Assembly (NCBI RefSeq): GCF_949987535.1
Contig: NC_080068.1
Location: forward strand, 80,253,254-80,317,253
DNA: 64,000 nucleotides
Reading direction: 5' to 3'
DNA from: Balaenoptera acutorostrata
Taxonomy: Eukaryota > Chordata > Mammalia > Artiodactyla > Balaenopteridae
Positions within the stretch are counted from its first letter, which is position 1, and each line of letters opens with the position of its first letter. The notes under the pieces were generated by a model. It had not been told where the DNA came from, made no database searches, and worked only from the letters and a program-made list of their open reading frames with translations. Made by a program: the position numbers and the translations under genes. Shown here in pieces: positions 32,827 to 45,045 of this stretch.

Positions 32827-35324
32827 TGACAAACCCACAGCTAACATCACACTCCACAGTGAAAAGCTGAAAGCATTCACTCTAAGATCAGGAACAAGAC
32901 AAGGATGTCCACTCTCGTCACTTTTATTCAACACAGTTTTGGAAGTCCTAGTCAAGCAATCAAAGAAAAAGAAATAAAGGAATCCAAATTGGAAAAGAAG
33001 AAGTAAAACTGTCAATATTTGCAGATGACATGACACTATACATAGAAAATCCTAAAGATGCTACCAGAAAACTACAAGAGCTCATCAATGAATTCGGTAA
33101 TGTTTCAGGATACAAAATTAATACACTGGGGACTTCCCTGGTGGCGCAGTGGTTAAGAATCTGCCTGCCAATGCAGGGGACATGGGTTCGAGCCCTGGTC
33201 CGGGAAAATCCCACATGCTGCAGAGCAACTAAGCCCATGTGCCGCAACTAAGCCCATGTTCCACAACTACTGAGCCCATATGCCACAACTACTGAAGCCC
33301 ATGCGCCTAGAGCCCATGCTCCGCAACAAGAGAAACCACCGCAATGAGAAGCTCGCACACCACAACTAAGAGTAGCCTCTGCTCACCGCAACTAGCGAAA
33401 GCCCGCATGCAGCAACAAAGACCCAATGCAGCCAAAAATTAATTAATTAATTAAAGAAAATTAATACACAGAAATCTGTTGCATTTCTATACACTAACAA
33501 CAAATTATCAGAAACAGAAATTAAGGAAACAATCTCATTTACCACTGCATCAAAAAGAATAAAATACCTAGGAATAAACATACCTAAGGAGGCAAAAGAC
33601 CTGTACTCCAAAAACTATTAAGATGCTGATGAAAGAAATTGAAGACAACTCAGACAGATGGAAAGACATACCGTGTTTCTGGATTGGAAGAATCAGTATT
33701 GTTAAAATGACTATACTACCCAAGGCAATCTACAGATTCAGTGCAATCCCTATCAAACTACCAATGGCATTTTTCACAGAACTAGAACAAATAATTTTAA
33801 AATGTATATGGAAACACAAATGACCCCGAATAGCCAAACAATCTTGAGAAAGAAGAACAGAGATTGAGGAATCATGCTCCCTGACTTCAGATTATATTAC
33901 AAAGCTACAGTAATCAAAACAGTATGATTTTGTACTGACACAAAAACAGACATACAGATCAATAATAACAGGATAGAAAAACCAGAAATAAACCCATACA
34001 CTTATGGTCAACTAATCTACAATATCTATGACAAAGGAGGCAAGAATATACAATGGAGAAAAGACAGTTTCTTCAATAAGTGGTGCTGGGAAAACTGGAC
34101 AGCTACATGTAAAAGAATGAAATCAGAACATTCTCTAACACATATACAAAAATAAACTCAGAATGGCTTAAAGGCCTAAATGTAAGAATGGATACTATAA
34201 AACTCCTAGAGGAAAACATAGGCAGAACACTCTTTGACATAAATTGAAGCAATATTTTTTTGGATCCATCTGCTAAAGGGAATAAAAGTGAAGACAAACA
34301 AATGGGACCTAATTAAACTTAAAAGCTTTTGCACAACAAAGGACACCACTGACAAAACAAAGACAATCTAGTAGATGGGAGAAAATATTTGCAAATGATA
34401 TGACCGATAAGGGATTAATATCTAACATATATAAATAGCTCATACAACTTAACATCAAAAAAAAAACAACCCAATTTTAAAAATGGGCAGAAGAATAGAC
34501 ATTTTTCCAAAGAAGAAAGGCAGATGGCCAACAGGCACAGGAAAAGATGCTCAACATCACTAATCATCAGGGAAATACAAATCAAAACCACAATGATCTC
34601 ACACCTGTCACAGAACGGCTATCATTAAAAAGAACACAAATAACAAATGTTGGCAAGGATGTGGGGAAAAGCCAACCCTCATACACTGTTGGTGGGAATG
34701 TAAGTTCGTGCAGCCACTGTGGAAAACAGTATGGAGGTTTCTCAAAAAGCTAAAAATAGAACTACCATATGACCCAGCAATTCCACTACTGGGTATACAT
34801 CTGAGAAAAACAAAAATGAATTTGAAAAGATACATGCACCCCAATGTTCACAGCAGCATTATTTACAATTGCCAAGACATGGAAAAAATCTAAGTGTCCA
34901 TCAACACATGAATGGATAAAGAATAGGTGGTGTATATATATACAATGGAATACTACTCAGCGATAAAAAAGAATGAAAGTTTACCATCTGCAGCAACGTG
35001 GATGGATTTGGAGGGCATTATGCTAAGTGAAATAAGTCAGAGAAAATCACTTATATGTATATGATGTCACTTACATGTGAAGTCTAAAAAATACAACAAA
35101 TTAGTGAATATAACAAGAAAGAAGCAGACTTACAGATATAGAGAACTAGTGGTTACCAGTGGGGAGAGGAGCAACATAAGGGTAGGGGAGTGGGAGGTAC
35201 AAACTACTGGGTGTAAGATAGGTTCAGGGACGTATTGCAGAACACTGGGAATATAGTCAATATTTTGTAGTAAATGTAAGTGAAGAGTAACCTTCAAAAA
35301 TCGTATAAAAAAATTTTTTAAAAA
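32827..35324 (+). mobile_element. 5'-truncated LINE-1 with a SINE nested in it
   Basis: It begins inside ORF2's reverse-transcriptase region ([21 protein letters not shown]) and runs through the ORF2 end and the 3' UTR. Motifs seen include ATTATTTACAATTGCCAAGACATGG and GCAGCAACGTGGATGG. A 16-bp duplication GAAAAATGAAGGCATA flanks it at 32811-32826 and 35325-35340, so both ends are original. A CHR SINE (33127-33456) interrupts it, leaving about 2.2 kb of L1 sequence. ORF2 carries many stops and indels and cannot be active. Confidence 0.95.
33127..33456 (+). repeat. CHR SINE inserted in the L1
   Basis: It starts TGGGGACTTCCCTGGTGGCGC and ends in (AATT)n/A. The 13-bp duplication AAAATTAATACAC at 33114-33126 and 33457-33469 is L1 sequence, proving the SINE arrived after the L1. 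Confidence 0.96.
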
Positions 35325-35378
35325 GAAAAATGAAGGCATACTGTCCACTTGTGATGAAATCCTGAATTCTCTATTCTT

Positions 35379-35723
35379 TTTTTTTTTATAAATTTATTTT
35401 ATTTTTGGCTGTGTTGGGTCTTCATTGCTGTGCATGGGCTTTTCTCTGGTTGCGAGAGGGGGCTACTCTTCGTTGCGGTGCGCAGGCTTCTCACGGTGGT
35501 GGCTTCTCTTGTTGCGGAGCCCAGGCTCTAGGCGCGTAGCCTTCAGTAGTTGTGGCACGCAGGCTCAGTAGTTGCGGTGCACGGGCTCTAGAGCACAGGC
35601 TCAGTAGTTGTGGCGCACAGGCTTAGCTGCTCTGCGGCATGTGGGATCTTCCTGGACCAGCGATCGAACCCGTGTCCCCTGCATTGGCAGGCGGATTCTT
35701 AACCACTGCGCCACAGGGAAGCC
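35379..35723 (-). repeat. CHR SINE, long form
   Basis: T-rich tail, then TTGGCTGTGTTGGGTCTTCA, ending GCGCCACAGGGAAGC. The 18- to 19-bp duplication CCTGAATTCTCTATTCTT lies at 35361-35378 and from 35724. Confidence 0.95.
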
Positions 35724-35809
35724 CCTGAATTCTCTATTCTTTATAACTCTGTCCTAGACTCACCTACACTGTTGCTTGTTACATAAGGGAACTGGGCCAC
35801 TTACTTCAT

Positions 35810-36560
35810 TTTATTTTCAAACGTTGTCCTTGGTATGACTGGATGCCAGAAGGTAGGGATTCAGAAGTGTGAGCTGAACACAAGGTAGCCCTCTGCCTGG
35901 GAAGGGAGTGGGGCCTGGAGGGAAGTTTGGTGAGCACCCTTTACAGTAACAGAGATGGGGTTTGCTGGGAACCTGAACTAAGCAGCAAGCACTGAAGACA
36001 GAGAGAAAGGCTGCGTGAAAGATTCTGGAAGACAGACCCACAAGACTTGGTGATTACCCAGACAGGGACATTGAGGGTGTGGAAGACTGCACGGGACTCA
36101 CAGGGCTCTGGCTTAGACTTCTTCAGTAGGGAATACAGAAGCAGCAGGCTTGAGGAGAGATTACAGTGAGCTCTGCTCCTGTCCATGCTGAGTACGACCA
36201 GGAGGACTTGAAAGTAAAGGCATCTAGTGGGCAGCTGGACAAGCCAGCCTGGAGTCCAAGACAGGAGATCTAGACCAGACATCACCAGCACATATACACA
36301 GACCAGAGGTGGCTGATGCCTTGAGAACAGAAAAAGGGAAAGTAAAGGAAGAGGGCAAAGATGAGATGTTCAGGATACACCAACATTTCCGGTATAAAGA
36401 AACGGAGGAATCACAGGCAGAGAAGCAGGAGCACAGGCAGGCAGGCAAGGATGATGCCAGAGATGGCAAAGGAAACAAGCACTCCTTCCTCAAGGAAGGG
36501 AGAGGAGGGGGCTGAAAATAAACGAAGGGCTGAGACGGGTCTGCTGAAGTTGGCAGCTTA
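35810..36560. repeat. Purine-rich, probably ancient repeat, unassigned
   Basis: A run of GA-rich text (GGAGATCTAGACCAGACATCACCAGCACATA, GGGAAAGTAAAGGAAGAGGG) resembles a widespread old mammalian repeat with 'ctggagtccagagagagatctgg'-like segments. I cannot name it. The open frames across it on both strands are by-products of its composition. Confidence 0.35.
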
Positions 36561-38719
36561 CAGACAGACATACATAAAATAAAGGGGGGGTGCCCACAGT
36601 GACCGTCCAAAGTAAGCAAGCAACTGAAAAATGTCTCAAGGTGACACTTTAGTCTATGAGAACGTATACTTCAAGTTACAATATTTACTGCAAATATACA
36701 GACCCTTTCAGGGCAAATAGGCTGAGGTCAGTGGAGTTTATTCCCACGATATGATCTGGGTACTTTTAAAAAAATCTTTTTTTAGTTTAGTCACAGCAAT
36801 AATATCTACGTCATTTCTGATTGCAGATAAGCAGATAAAGTAAATCAACTAACTGCAGCAAAAACAAGAATCTGAAAAGCATTTTGCTGAGATAAATTCC
36901 ATGAGGGTTTGAGATTTGGTTTTCTTTCAATAACAGGAATCACAACAAAAATGTAAATTGAAATGAATTGCCAATAACGAAGAAACAGGCTCTCTTTCAG
37001 ACATATAAAAATTTACTGAACTGCTCTTCTGTCAACCTATTTGAATTTATGCTAAAGGTCAATTTTAAAGCAAGTCTGCACTTATTTCACAGCCAAAACA
37101 AGTTTCTTTTGAATTCACATACTAACAAATACACAGTATAGTATGAAGTTTCTGTAGCAGGCTTGAGTGAATATTGTTGTATAAGTAGCCAGAAAATGAA
37201 ACTCTAAGAGAATTAGAAATATTCATTTCTGTAAATAAAGCCCGTATTTAAACCTGTGGGTCAAGTTTCTTTGTAAGGATTTGAGGATCTTAAAGGATTA
37301 TAAACACACGGCAAGTGTAATTTTATTCACAAGGACTTAGGAAAGAGCTCCTGAAACAGTATTTAGAACAAAAAGCCATTTTACTGTACGTTTACACTTT
37401 TGTTTTTCTGCCAACTAGTAACAAATAAAATATTAAATGAATCTAAAGCAGCCCATATTTGCATTTAGAACTCCAGCATTTCATCCTGTTATTTAAGATT
37501 AAAGCATTCCAAAATTGCAAAAACATGGCAGGCCACACTGTGTTTTGTCCGTTAGATTAAATGTTCCTACACTGCAAGGAGTTAAAACAAGCACTTCGAA
37601 CAGAAAATAATCATTCCACATAATTATTTTCCAGAAGGAACAGACTTGTGTTTTGTTTTTGTTGATGAGTGGTTATTTGTATTTGTTGGTCATAAACAAG
37701 GTAAATAGGGGAAGAAAACGAAATTAAACTGTCTCCTCACTCTATCTTACATGCCTTGAATTTCATACAAAACGCCTAAGAAAATACCTTCTAACTAGTG
37801 CTCCATACTTAAGTTATTTAAAGAGAATAAGACAGCTGTCTGATGCTCTCTATATAAGACATGCATGAGCATTCATATTACCCAACAACGGTCCAGGCTG
37901 TCAAGACTAGATTGGAAATAAAGATGTGAATACACCTCATACAGTGAATAAGACGAGATTCCTCCTGGCCTTAGTAGAGGTTCACAGTGCAGGGAGGAGG
38001 AGACACATCTGCACGTACAATTTCCAATGCGCGCTGCAGAAGGCTGGTCCCCAGGAGAGGTCTGTCGTGCCTCCTCAAAGGGAACCAATGCCTGCACTCC
38101 TGCTGTGCGCTTACAATTAGCCAAAGGGCAGATGAATGCATTACATCTTCCCAAAAGAAAGATCAAACGTGCTGTGAGCTGGCTGGGGAAGTGCCTGGCA
38201 CGTCAGAAACGCTGATGACTGCTGGCCCCTAACGCAGGCCTCACACCCTCAGTCAGGACTGCCTCATCTTTCTATCCTCCAGGTCAAACAGAAGTAGTAG
38301 TATTCAACCACTCTAGTTCTGATATGGCAAACTGGATAAACTCTTATCTTAGTAGCTTTTAAACCCCATGGAAAGATGCAATGCAAACACAAAACCCAGC
38401 GTCATATTCCAAAATAATCGTTTGAAAAGGTTCACTACAACCTTCTGGCTAAACTGGCACTTTTCTACAAACATTTAAAACAATGAGACTAAAATCCAAC
38501 TCAAGAAGTGATTTAATAGCTGCAGGAGCTAACAAAAGAAGGTGGGAGAAGAAAGGAAGAGTAGGAGAAGATATTGCTGTAAGATTATGAAGTTGTTTCG
38601 TAAGTTTTCTAGAACAAGTTTTAAAAGCCAAGACATTTTCAGTGGTCAGCATAAACACTGACAGAAATCACTGGATGTTCAACCTGGGAACATGAGTCCT
38701 CAAAGTCCAACCCTCTTCA

Positions 38720-38880
38720 TTTAATGCACTGATTCGCAACTCAAATGTGGTCGCACATTAGAATTGCCAATAATTTTAAAAACGAGTGACTACTTTCCAT
38801 CAGTTGAGGTGAAGCAGCCTGTGGAGGTGGGGCCCTGGCACCTGCAGTTTTCAGAAGCACCTGACAGCTCTCAGCTCTCT
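38720..38880 (+). repeat. MER5-like fragment
   Basis: ATTCGCAACTCAAATGTGGTCGCACATTAGAATTGCC and GCACCTGCAGTTTTCAGAAGCACC loosely follow a MER5 hAT element. Confidence 0.45.
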
Positions 38881-39223
38881 TACCACCTGTCCTCTGTCAT
38901 GTCCCGAGGTAAGGAATGCGCTCCTCTCCCTGCCCGCTACACCATCACACCCAAAATCCATGGGATTATTAAGACCCTAGGCAAGCTGTGAACATCAATA
39001 AAGCAGCCCAACTGCACAGATCCAGACCCTGCTCACAGCACAGATGAACAAACTAGTGAAGACAAAAGTACAAGACTCGCCACACAGATATCTGACAAGC
39101 TATTTATACCATTTAAGGGCAAATCAAATTTGATTTGCAAATAAATTCACTGTATTTCAGAGGTCTCAGATTATTAAACACATAAGAGCAAATGCCTTAT
39201 AAGAAATGCTACTCTATAATCTT

Positions 39224-39237
39224 TTTTTTTTTCTTTT

Positions 39238-39280
<43 letters not shown>

Positions 39281-39574
39281 TCTATTTTTGGCTGTGTTGG
39301 GTCTTCGGTTCGTGCGAGGGCTTTCTCCAGTTGCGGCAAGTGGGGGCCACTCTTCATCGCGGTGCGGGGACCGCTCTTCATCGCGGTGCGCGGGCCTTTC
39401 TCTATCGCGGCCCCTCCCGTCGCGGGGCACAGGCTCCAGACGCGCAGGCTCAGCAATTGTGGCTCACGGGCCCAGCTGCTCCGTGGCATGTGGGATCTTC
39501 CCAGACCAGGGCTCGAACCCGTGTCCCCTGCATTAGCAGGCAGATTCTCAACCACTGCGCCACCAGGGAAGCCC
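39224..39574 (-). repeat. CHR SINE with (TTTA)n tail and internal duplication
   Basis: The tail is about a dozen TTTA units (39238-39284), then TTGGCTGTGTTGGGTCTTCG, ending CCACCAGGGAAGCCC. The 16-bp duplication GCTACTCTATAATCTT is at 39208-39223 and 39575-39590. A segment CTCTTCATCGCGGTGCG occurs twice in a row (about 39350-39390), an internal duplication absent from the other copies. Confidence 0.95.
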
Positions 39575-40039
39575 GCTACTCTATAATCTTGATTAAAGTT
39601 TACTTCAGAATAATCTCTCCAAGATTACGAAACATTCACAAATATAATGAACTAGCAGTTAACCATAGCAATCACCCGGTATTAGTTATGTATCCTACAT
39701 AATCTTTGAAAAGGGACACTGCGGTCTCTTTTCTACAAGGCAGGGGAACTAAAAACGTATAAATGTGCTATAAGAAACCATTAAACAGAGCGCTGGTTCC
39801 TTCTCCAGGACACACGCCATAATTACTTTCTATAAATGATGCCCTTTTGAAATTTTTTCACTGAGATCTTCAATAAAGGAGTATTTGGTCACATAGTGTG
39901 CATTTATAAACAAAACAGTGAAACCAGCTAGAGCACTGGGCACCAATACCGTTTTGCTTCTACCTAAAATCACCCAGGACCAAACATATTAAACTCGTTA
40001 GGTGGGACACACAGGCCCACCCAACCCACAGTTCATGAA

Positions 40040-40112
40040 CCCACAGTTCCTGGACCACGTCCCCTGCAGTGGAAGCAAGGAGTCTTAACCACCGGACTGC
40101 CAGGGAAGTCCC
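40040..40112 (-). repeat. Short CHR-type SINE fragment
   Basis: GGAGTCTTAACCACCGGACTGCCAGGGAAGTCCC is the tRNA-like head in reverse. The body is truncated after about 70 bp and no clear TSD was found. Confidence 0.7.
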
Positions 40113-40466
40113 CAGACTCCCTTTTAAACTCAGCAGCAGAATGTACTCTTTAGCCATCTTTTATTTTCAATAACAAGCTTAATACACACCCATATAAAAG
40201 GAAAATACAAAAACATATAAAGTTAAAGTTGCCTATAATCCCAAGCCCAGAAATAGCACAGTTAGCGGGTTTTTTTTCTTACCTATGGTTGCTTGTGTAT
40301 ACTAAATGGTAATTTCCTTTACTTAAAAAAAAAAAAAAGAAGGATCACAGTGTTCTGCATTTATCATCATGGGCGTAGTGTCAACCCATTCTAGAACCAT
40401 CTCATTCCTTTCCGATCACAGCATCAATTTCATTCACTGCAAACACTGTACACAATGGAAATACCA

Positions 40467-40491
40467 AAAAAAAAAATTTTTTTTTTTTTTT
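40467..40491. repeat. A(n)T(n) inverted run
   Basis: About 11 A's are followed directly by about 14 T's, a self-complementary simple sequence. Confidence 0.8.
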
Positions 40492-40899
40492 ACCTATTCA
40501 GGATCCAATTCCAATTAACCTCATGCTAGCTGTCATGAACTCTGCTCCATCAGAAGCCATTCTGGCAAACGTGTGAGGAGCATCCCAAACTTTGCATACA
40601 CCGCTTTGACTCCCCCTAGCCGCGTTTAGAGTATGAAGTGTTTGTGTGCATATGGGAAGGGGGGGGAGGTAAGTAAGAGAGACGAGAGTGAACCCAGTAT
40701 TGCTTTTTAGACCACAGAGAAACATTCCATGCGGAGGGAGATGGGGGAGAGAGGGCATGTGGGAGCAGAAACAGAATAAACTTTAAAAAGATAGAAAAAG
40801 TCGGCCCTAACTCCTGCCCCAGCTGAAGCCATGAATCTACTACACTGACAGTTCCTACAGGGAATTCTGGAGCTGAAATGCCAAAATAAGCTCCAAACT

Positions 40900-41080
40900 C
40901 TGCCACTTCATGCGCAAGTCTGAGCAAGACACCCAGCTTCTTAGAAGCTCAGCATCCTCTTATATCAAAATTGGATATTACCAGCTACCCTTTTAGGTTG
41001 TTTTGAAGAGAAAATTAAACAACGTGAAAGTTGTTAGTGTAGAGCCTAGCACGTATTAGCTTCCAAAAAATGCCAACTGT
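40900..41080 (+). repeat. MIR fragment
   Basis: CTCTGCCACTTCATGCGCAAGTCTGAGCAAGACACCCAGC, then TTAGTGTAGAGCCTAGCACGTATTAG, follow MIR in order. Confidence 0.65.
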
Positions 41081-41559
41081 GACCTTCACATTTGCCAAGT
41101 AAGAAAAGGTCAACTCTCTATTATTAAAGTAACAGCACCTAAAGGCAATGAGCTTGCTATTATTCCAACTGCTTTTCAGTACAGAATTGGTAATAAGTGA
41201 CAAAAATTTATTCCATATCAGCCAGCCGCAGATAATGCCAATCACATTTTTAATGTAACCAAATTTCCAAACATCCTGTAGGCAACAGAACTCTCTCCCA
41301 GCTCACCCCACCCCCAACTTCCCAGCAATCCCCAAAATATGAGTAGCAAAGCTCTGATTAAAATGGAGCTGGGGAAGGAGGACATTCCCTTCTCCTTCCT
41401 CCTTCCAGCCCTGAGGTGTCACAAGGCCCACAGGAACAGAGAGTGAAAACCACTACCTTACAAAACTACACAGGTCTGTGAGTGGCAAACAGTTTCTGCG
41501 GCACTTTCAGGACAGCCCTACAAACTTCAGAGCATAAAACACCTAAATGCTTGAACGTC

Positions 41560-41660
41560 AGCTCTAAGACAGCAAAATTATTGTCTATTTTGCTCACTGA
41601 TACAGCCCAAAGTGCCTAGGACAGTGCCTGGCATACAGCAAAGTATTCAGTAAGTTTGCT
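41560..41660 (+). repeat. L2 3'-tail fragment
   Basis: TTGTCTATTTTGCTCACTGATACAGCCC, then CCTAGGACAGTGCCTGGCATACAG, is the L2 3' end signature. Confidence 0.75.
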
Positions 41661-43799
41661 CAATATATGAAGGATTGCAATTGAAAATGAAAGTTTAGTG
41701 ATTTCAAGGTTTTTAAGTGATAAGAGATATCTCAAGTAGACCTTAGAAGAGAAACCATGATAAATCTGTGGAATCTCCAACACAATGCCTGTGCATAGTA
41801 TACATGCAACAAATATTTGCAGAAGGAACAAATGCTGTAAAAATAGCAAACCAGAAACACTGAGACTAAATCTTTTCGGATTATAAGATTTTTCTAGACA
41901 GCTGAAGGCTGCCCCTTTAAGCACCTAAGCTATTTTTATTTTAACCATCTTTGGATGGGAATCATTTAGCGTATTTTTTCAAAGCCTACAGAGAATGTAC
42001 TTCAACGCTTTTTTTTGGTAGTGAGCGTATATTACAATGACCACAAGAGCTACCGAGGCTGTGCAAAGCTCCGTGCTGCCAGGGGTTAAGGCAACAGGCA
42101 AGGGTGTATGGGAATGAGAGACGGTATCTCAGCTTTTAATTACATACCCCACATTCCTACCAGTCCTCCCAAAGTAAATGTTGGTATGCTCTCTCAAATG
42201 CACCCCAGGGACCAAAGCAGAGGCTCCTAAACTCGCTGTGCCACAGACCCCCTCTGACAAACCCCTACGGACCCTTCTCAGAGTAAGATTTTTAAATGCC
42301 ATAGGCATTTACACAAAGCAATACAAAAGAATTATACCAAGAGGGAATTATCCAAATAATCATGATAAAGCATTATGTGCTTATCACCAAACTTAACAAA
42401 GTCTAGCGGCAAATCATGTATCTACCATAATTCAAAGTAATGATGAGCATATACAGTATTTCTGAGAGATGTGTAGCAACTATAATGCAATATGAAAACA
42501 CGTGATTTTATTGATGTTACTATCACAGGAGTTGCTAATGATACAGGGAGGGTGATGACTCATAACTGAAGACGGTAAACTGCAGTTAAAGGTTAGTGGA
42601 AATAAAGGTGAATTTTTTTCCCCATCCAAGTTCAGGGACCCCCACTCCCAACTTCCATCCTCAGATTCCAGGTTAAGGATTCTTGGACGTAAGGAAGTGG
42701 GGGTGTCGGGGAGCGGGTGCAGCGGAGGGACCAGCTACAATTAACTCAAAGATAAGATCACCACCACCGCGAGCCATCTCTCGCAGGACCACGGTGTGTA
42801 TATACCGCATAGATGAATAATAAAACAAAGCCATTCCACCACCCCAATGCACACATAAATCTAGCTGAAAATGGGAAAACTAGACCAGAAGCTTTAGCCA
42901 TCAAAGTCTACAAAGGGAAATTACAATGCTATGAGGCAGCCCATAAGGGAAGCAAAATCTAAGTGGGTTAAAACTCAAACGTCCATTACTTAGAGTTACG
43001 GAATTAACTTCTATGTAACATAAATTCTTCATCAATATAAAAACATTACAACTCTTTTCACATAAGTACTCAATTTAAGTCTGATGTGATGTATTGCCTA
43101 GCTAGTCCTTGATTATGACAATTTAGTCTAATATACAAACAAATGAAAATAATTTTCAACTGTCAACTTTACGTTATCCCTACCAATGGGAGGGTAGGAA
43201 AATATGACAAAATAAATACCTTTGAATCCCCATTTCAAGAAACTGTCATTTAGGCTGCAGCTCACATTTGACAACTGCAGGCAAGCAGTGGAGCCTTTAC
43301 TCTAGAATGTTCTTCCATCGACTCTCCACTAGCATCTGCTGATTCTTCCAGACCCAGTTCAAGCACCTCCACGCCCACGGGCCCCGGCCCGCTGTGGTAA
43401 TACAGGTCACAGCACTGACATTTGGGGCTGGGAATGGGGTGTCGTTTGATTCATTTCTGTGGACTCTGCAGGTCTGTGTTTGTGTTTACTGAACACACAC
43501 ACTTTAATGTGAGAGGCAAGTGAACGGCACTTTTCTGTTTCTCTACCTTAAAGTGTAAAATAAATAATGTAATCTAATTAACCTTAATTTAAATATATTT
43601 ATTTGAAAATACACCAAAGTCAGGCAGGAAAACTGCATAGGTTAAAATGAAAGAAACAAAAAATAAAATGACTATTTTCATGAACCTTACCTAATATCAG
43701 GTAGAGAAAGTGTGACACCAATATTCTATACAATCATACGCCCACTGTCCGGGGAAAAGCTGAACTTCTGAGACCTTCATCGAATCAAGTAGTTTAAGT

Positions 43800-43960
43800 T
43801 AATATCATATCTTGGGCACTGACCCCCCACTCATGGAAGCCAACTGTGTGCCAGACACCGTGCTTCACATAGATGACCTCGCTGAATGCTCACACCAACC
43901 CTCCGAGGAAAACCATGCTATTTCCATGTTACAGAAACACAGACTCTTCCGGATCAGTGC
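43800..43960 (-). repeat. MIR fragment
   Basis: ACTGTGTGCCAGACACCGTGCTTCACATAGATGACCTCGC, then CTATTTCCATGTTACAGAAAC, follow MIR read in reverse. Confidence 0.65.
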
Positions 43961-44009
43961 TGGGCACTGGGGCTGTCGATGAACGTGACCATCTAAGTGG
44001 GGCAGAAAC

Positions 44010-44350
44010 ACAGCACTTTTTAGAAAACCAGGCACTGGAGGCCACGGGAGCGGCACGGGCCTCGGGTCACCAGTGAAGGGAGGAAAGGGCAGGACAGGAG
44101 GAGAGGAGCCCCGGGCTGAGCCTTCAAGGAGTCGAGGCTGGTCAGGAGAGGCAAGGAGGGCGCTCCCCTCGCCTAGCACATGGCGGGAGGCTGACACAGG
44201 TGAGGCTGGGCCAGCAGAGTTTCCAACAGATCCCACGGCTGCTGTGGAGAGAATGGGTGTGATGGACAAAACAGCAGGAGGAGGGTGAATTGCAGGAGGA
44301 TGCGGAAGCGGGAATGGCTTAGTCCCCTGCCCTCACCCCGCTGAGAAGCT
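44010..44350. other. GC-rich, GA-rich intronic stretch, unassigned
   Basis: Unusually GC-rich for this intron, with several open frames on both strands. No splice-site pair, protein family or repeat family is recognisable. It may be an old repeat. Confidence 0.4.
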
Positions 44351-44917
44351 CAGCCCCGGAACCAAGGGCCTTGTCGCCCCAGTGCCTGGCCCTTTTCCTC
44401 ACATCAGACCGAATAAACGAATCCACGTGTGAACAAAGGAGCATCTGAGAGGAAGAAACGACCGTCCTCCAGCTAGGGCTGTGGCAGTACAAATGGAGAG
44501 AAGACGATGAGGCAAAGCACAATTCTGAAGGTCAAACAGGCAAGAATTAGTAATTCACTGGATGTGAGTGAGAGTTGACTGGTTGGATGGAAGAACCACC
44601 CACTGAGACCAAAAAAAAAATCCAGAAATCTGAATACAAATTACAATTCCCTATTCATGCATATGAGTTCTCTCTCTTTTCAAGGTCATTTTATTCCTGA
44701 AGGAAGCATGGAAGTTGTGTAGGTAGCGTGTGCTGCAGCCCAGAGAACAAGTGCCCACCCGGTGCACCCAGTCCATTCTGGCATTCTGGGCCAAAACTCT
44801 GACAGGTTTTTTTAAAAGTATGTATGTGTGAAGAGCTGTTATCTCTTCTACTTATTTTCAGCAAAAGAGATGCAATTTTAAACAGTGCTTATCACTAACG
44901 ATCTGGAAGGGACCACC

Positions 44918-45045
44918 CATGGTTATCTCTGGGTAGCAGAAATTCGGTGGTTTCTTATTTTTGCTTATCAACATGTTATTTTTCTGTATTTACATACATT
45001 GCTTTTGCAATCTCACAAAAAGGTTAATTTTAAAAGAGTACATTT
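44918..45045 (+). repeat. L1 3'-end fragment
   Basis: ATGGTTATCTCTGGGTAGCAGAAATTCGG and TTTCTGTATTTACATACATTGCTTTTGC match the extreme 3' end of old L1 families. Confidence 0.65.

Noticed and set aside
36224..36619. 131-residue minus-strand Cys/Leu-rich open frame
   Set aside because: It is antisense to a purine-rich, repeat-like stretch, which produces Leu/Ser/Pro/Cys-rich frames by composition.
40467..40491. A(n)T(n) palindrome as a terminator or cruciform
   Set aside because: It is a simple repeat junction, with no gene or transcript ending nearby to support a function.
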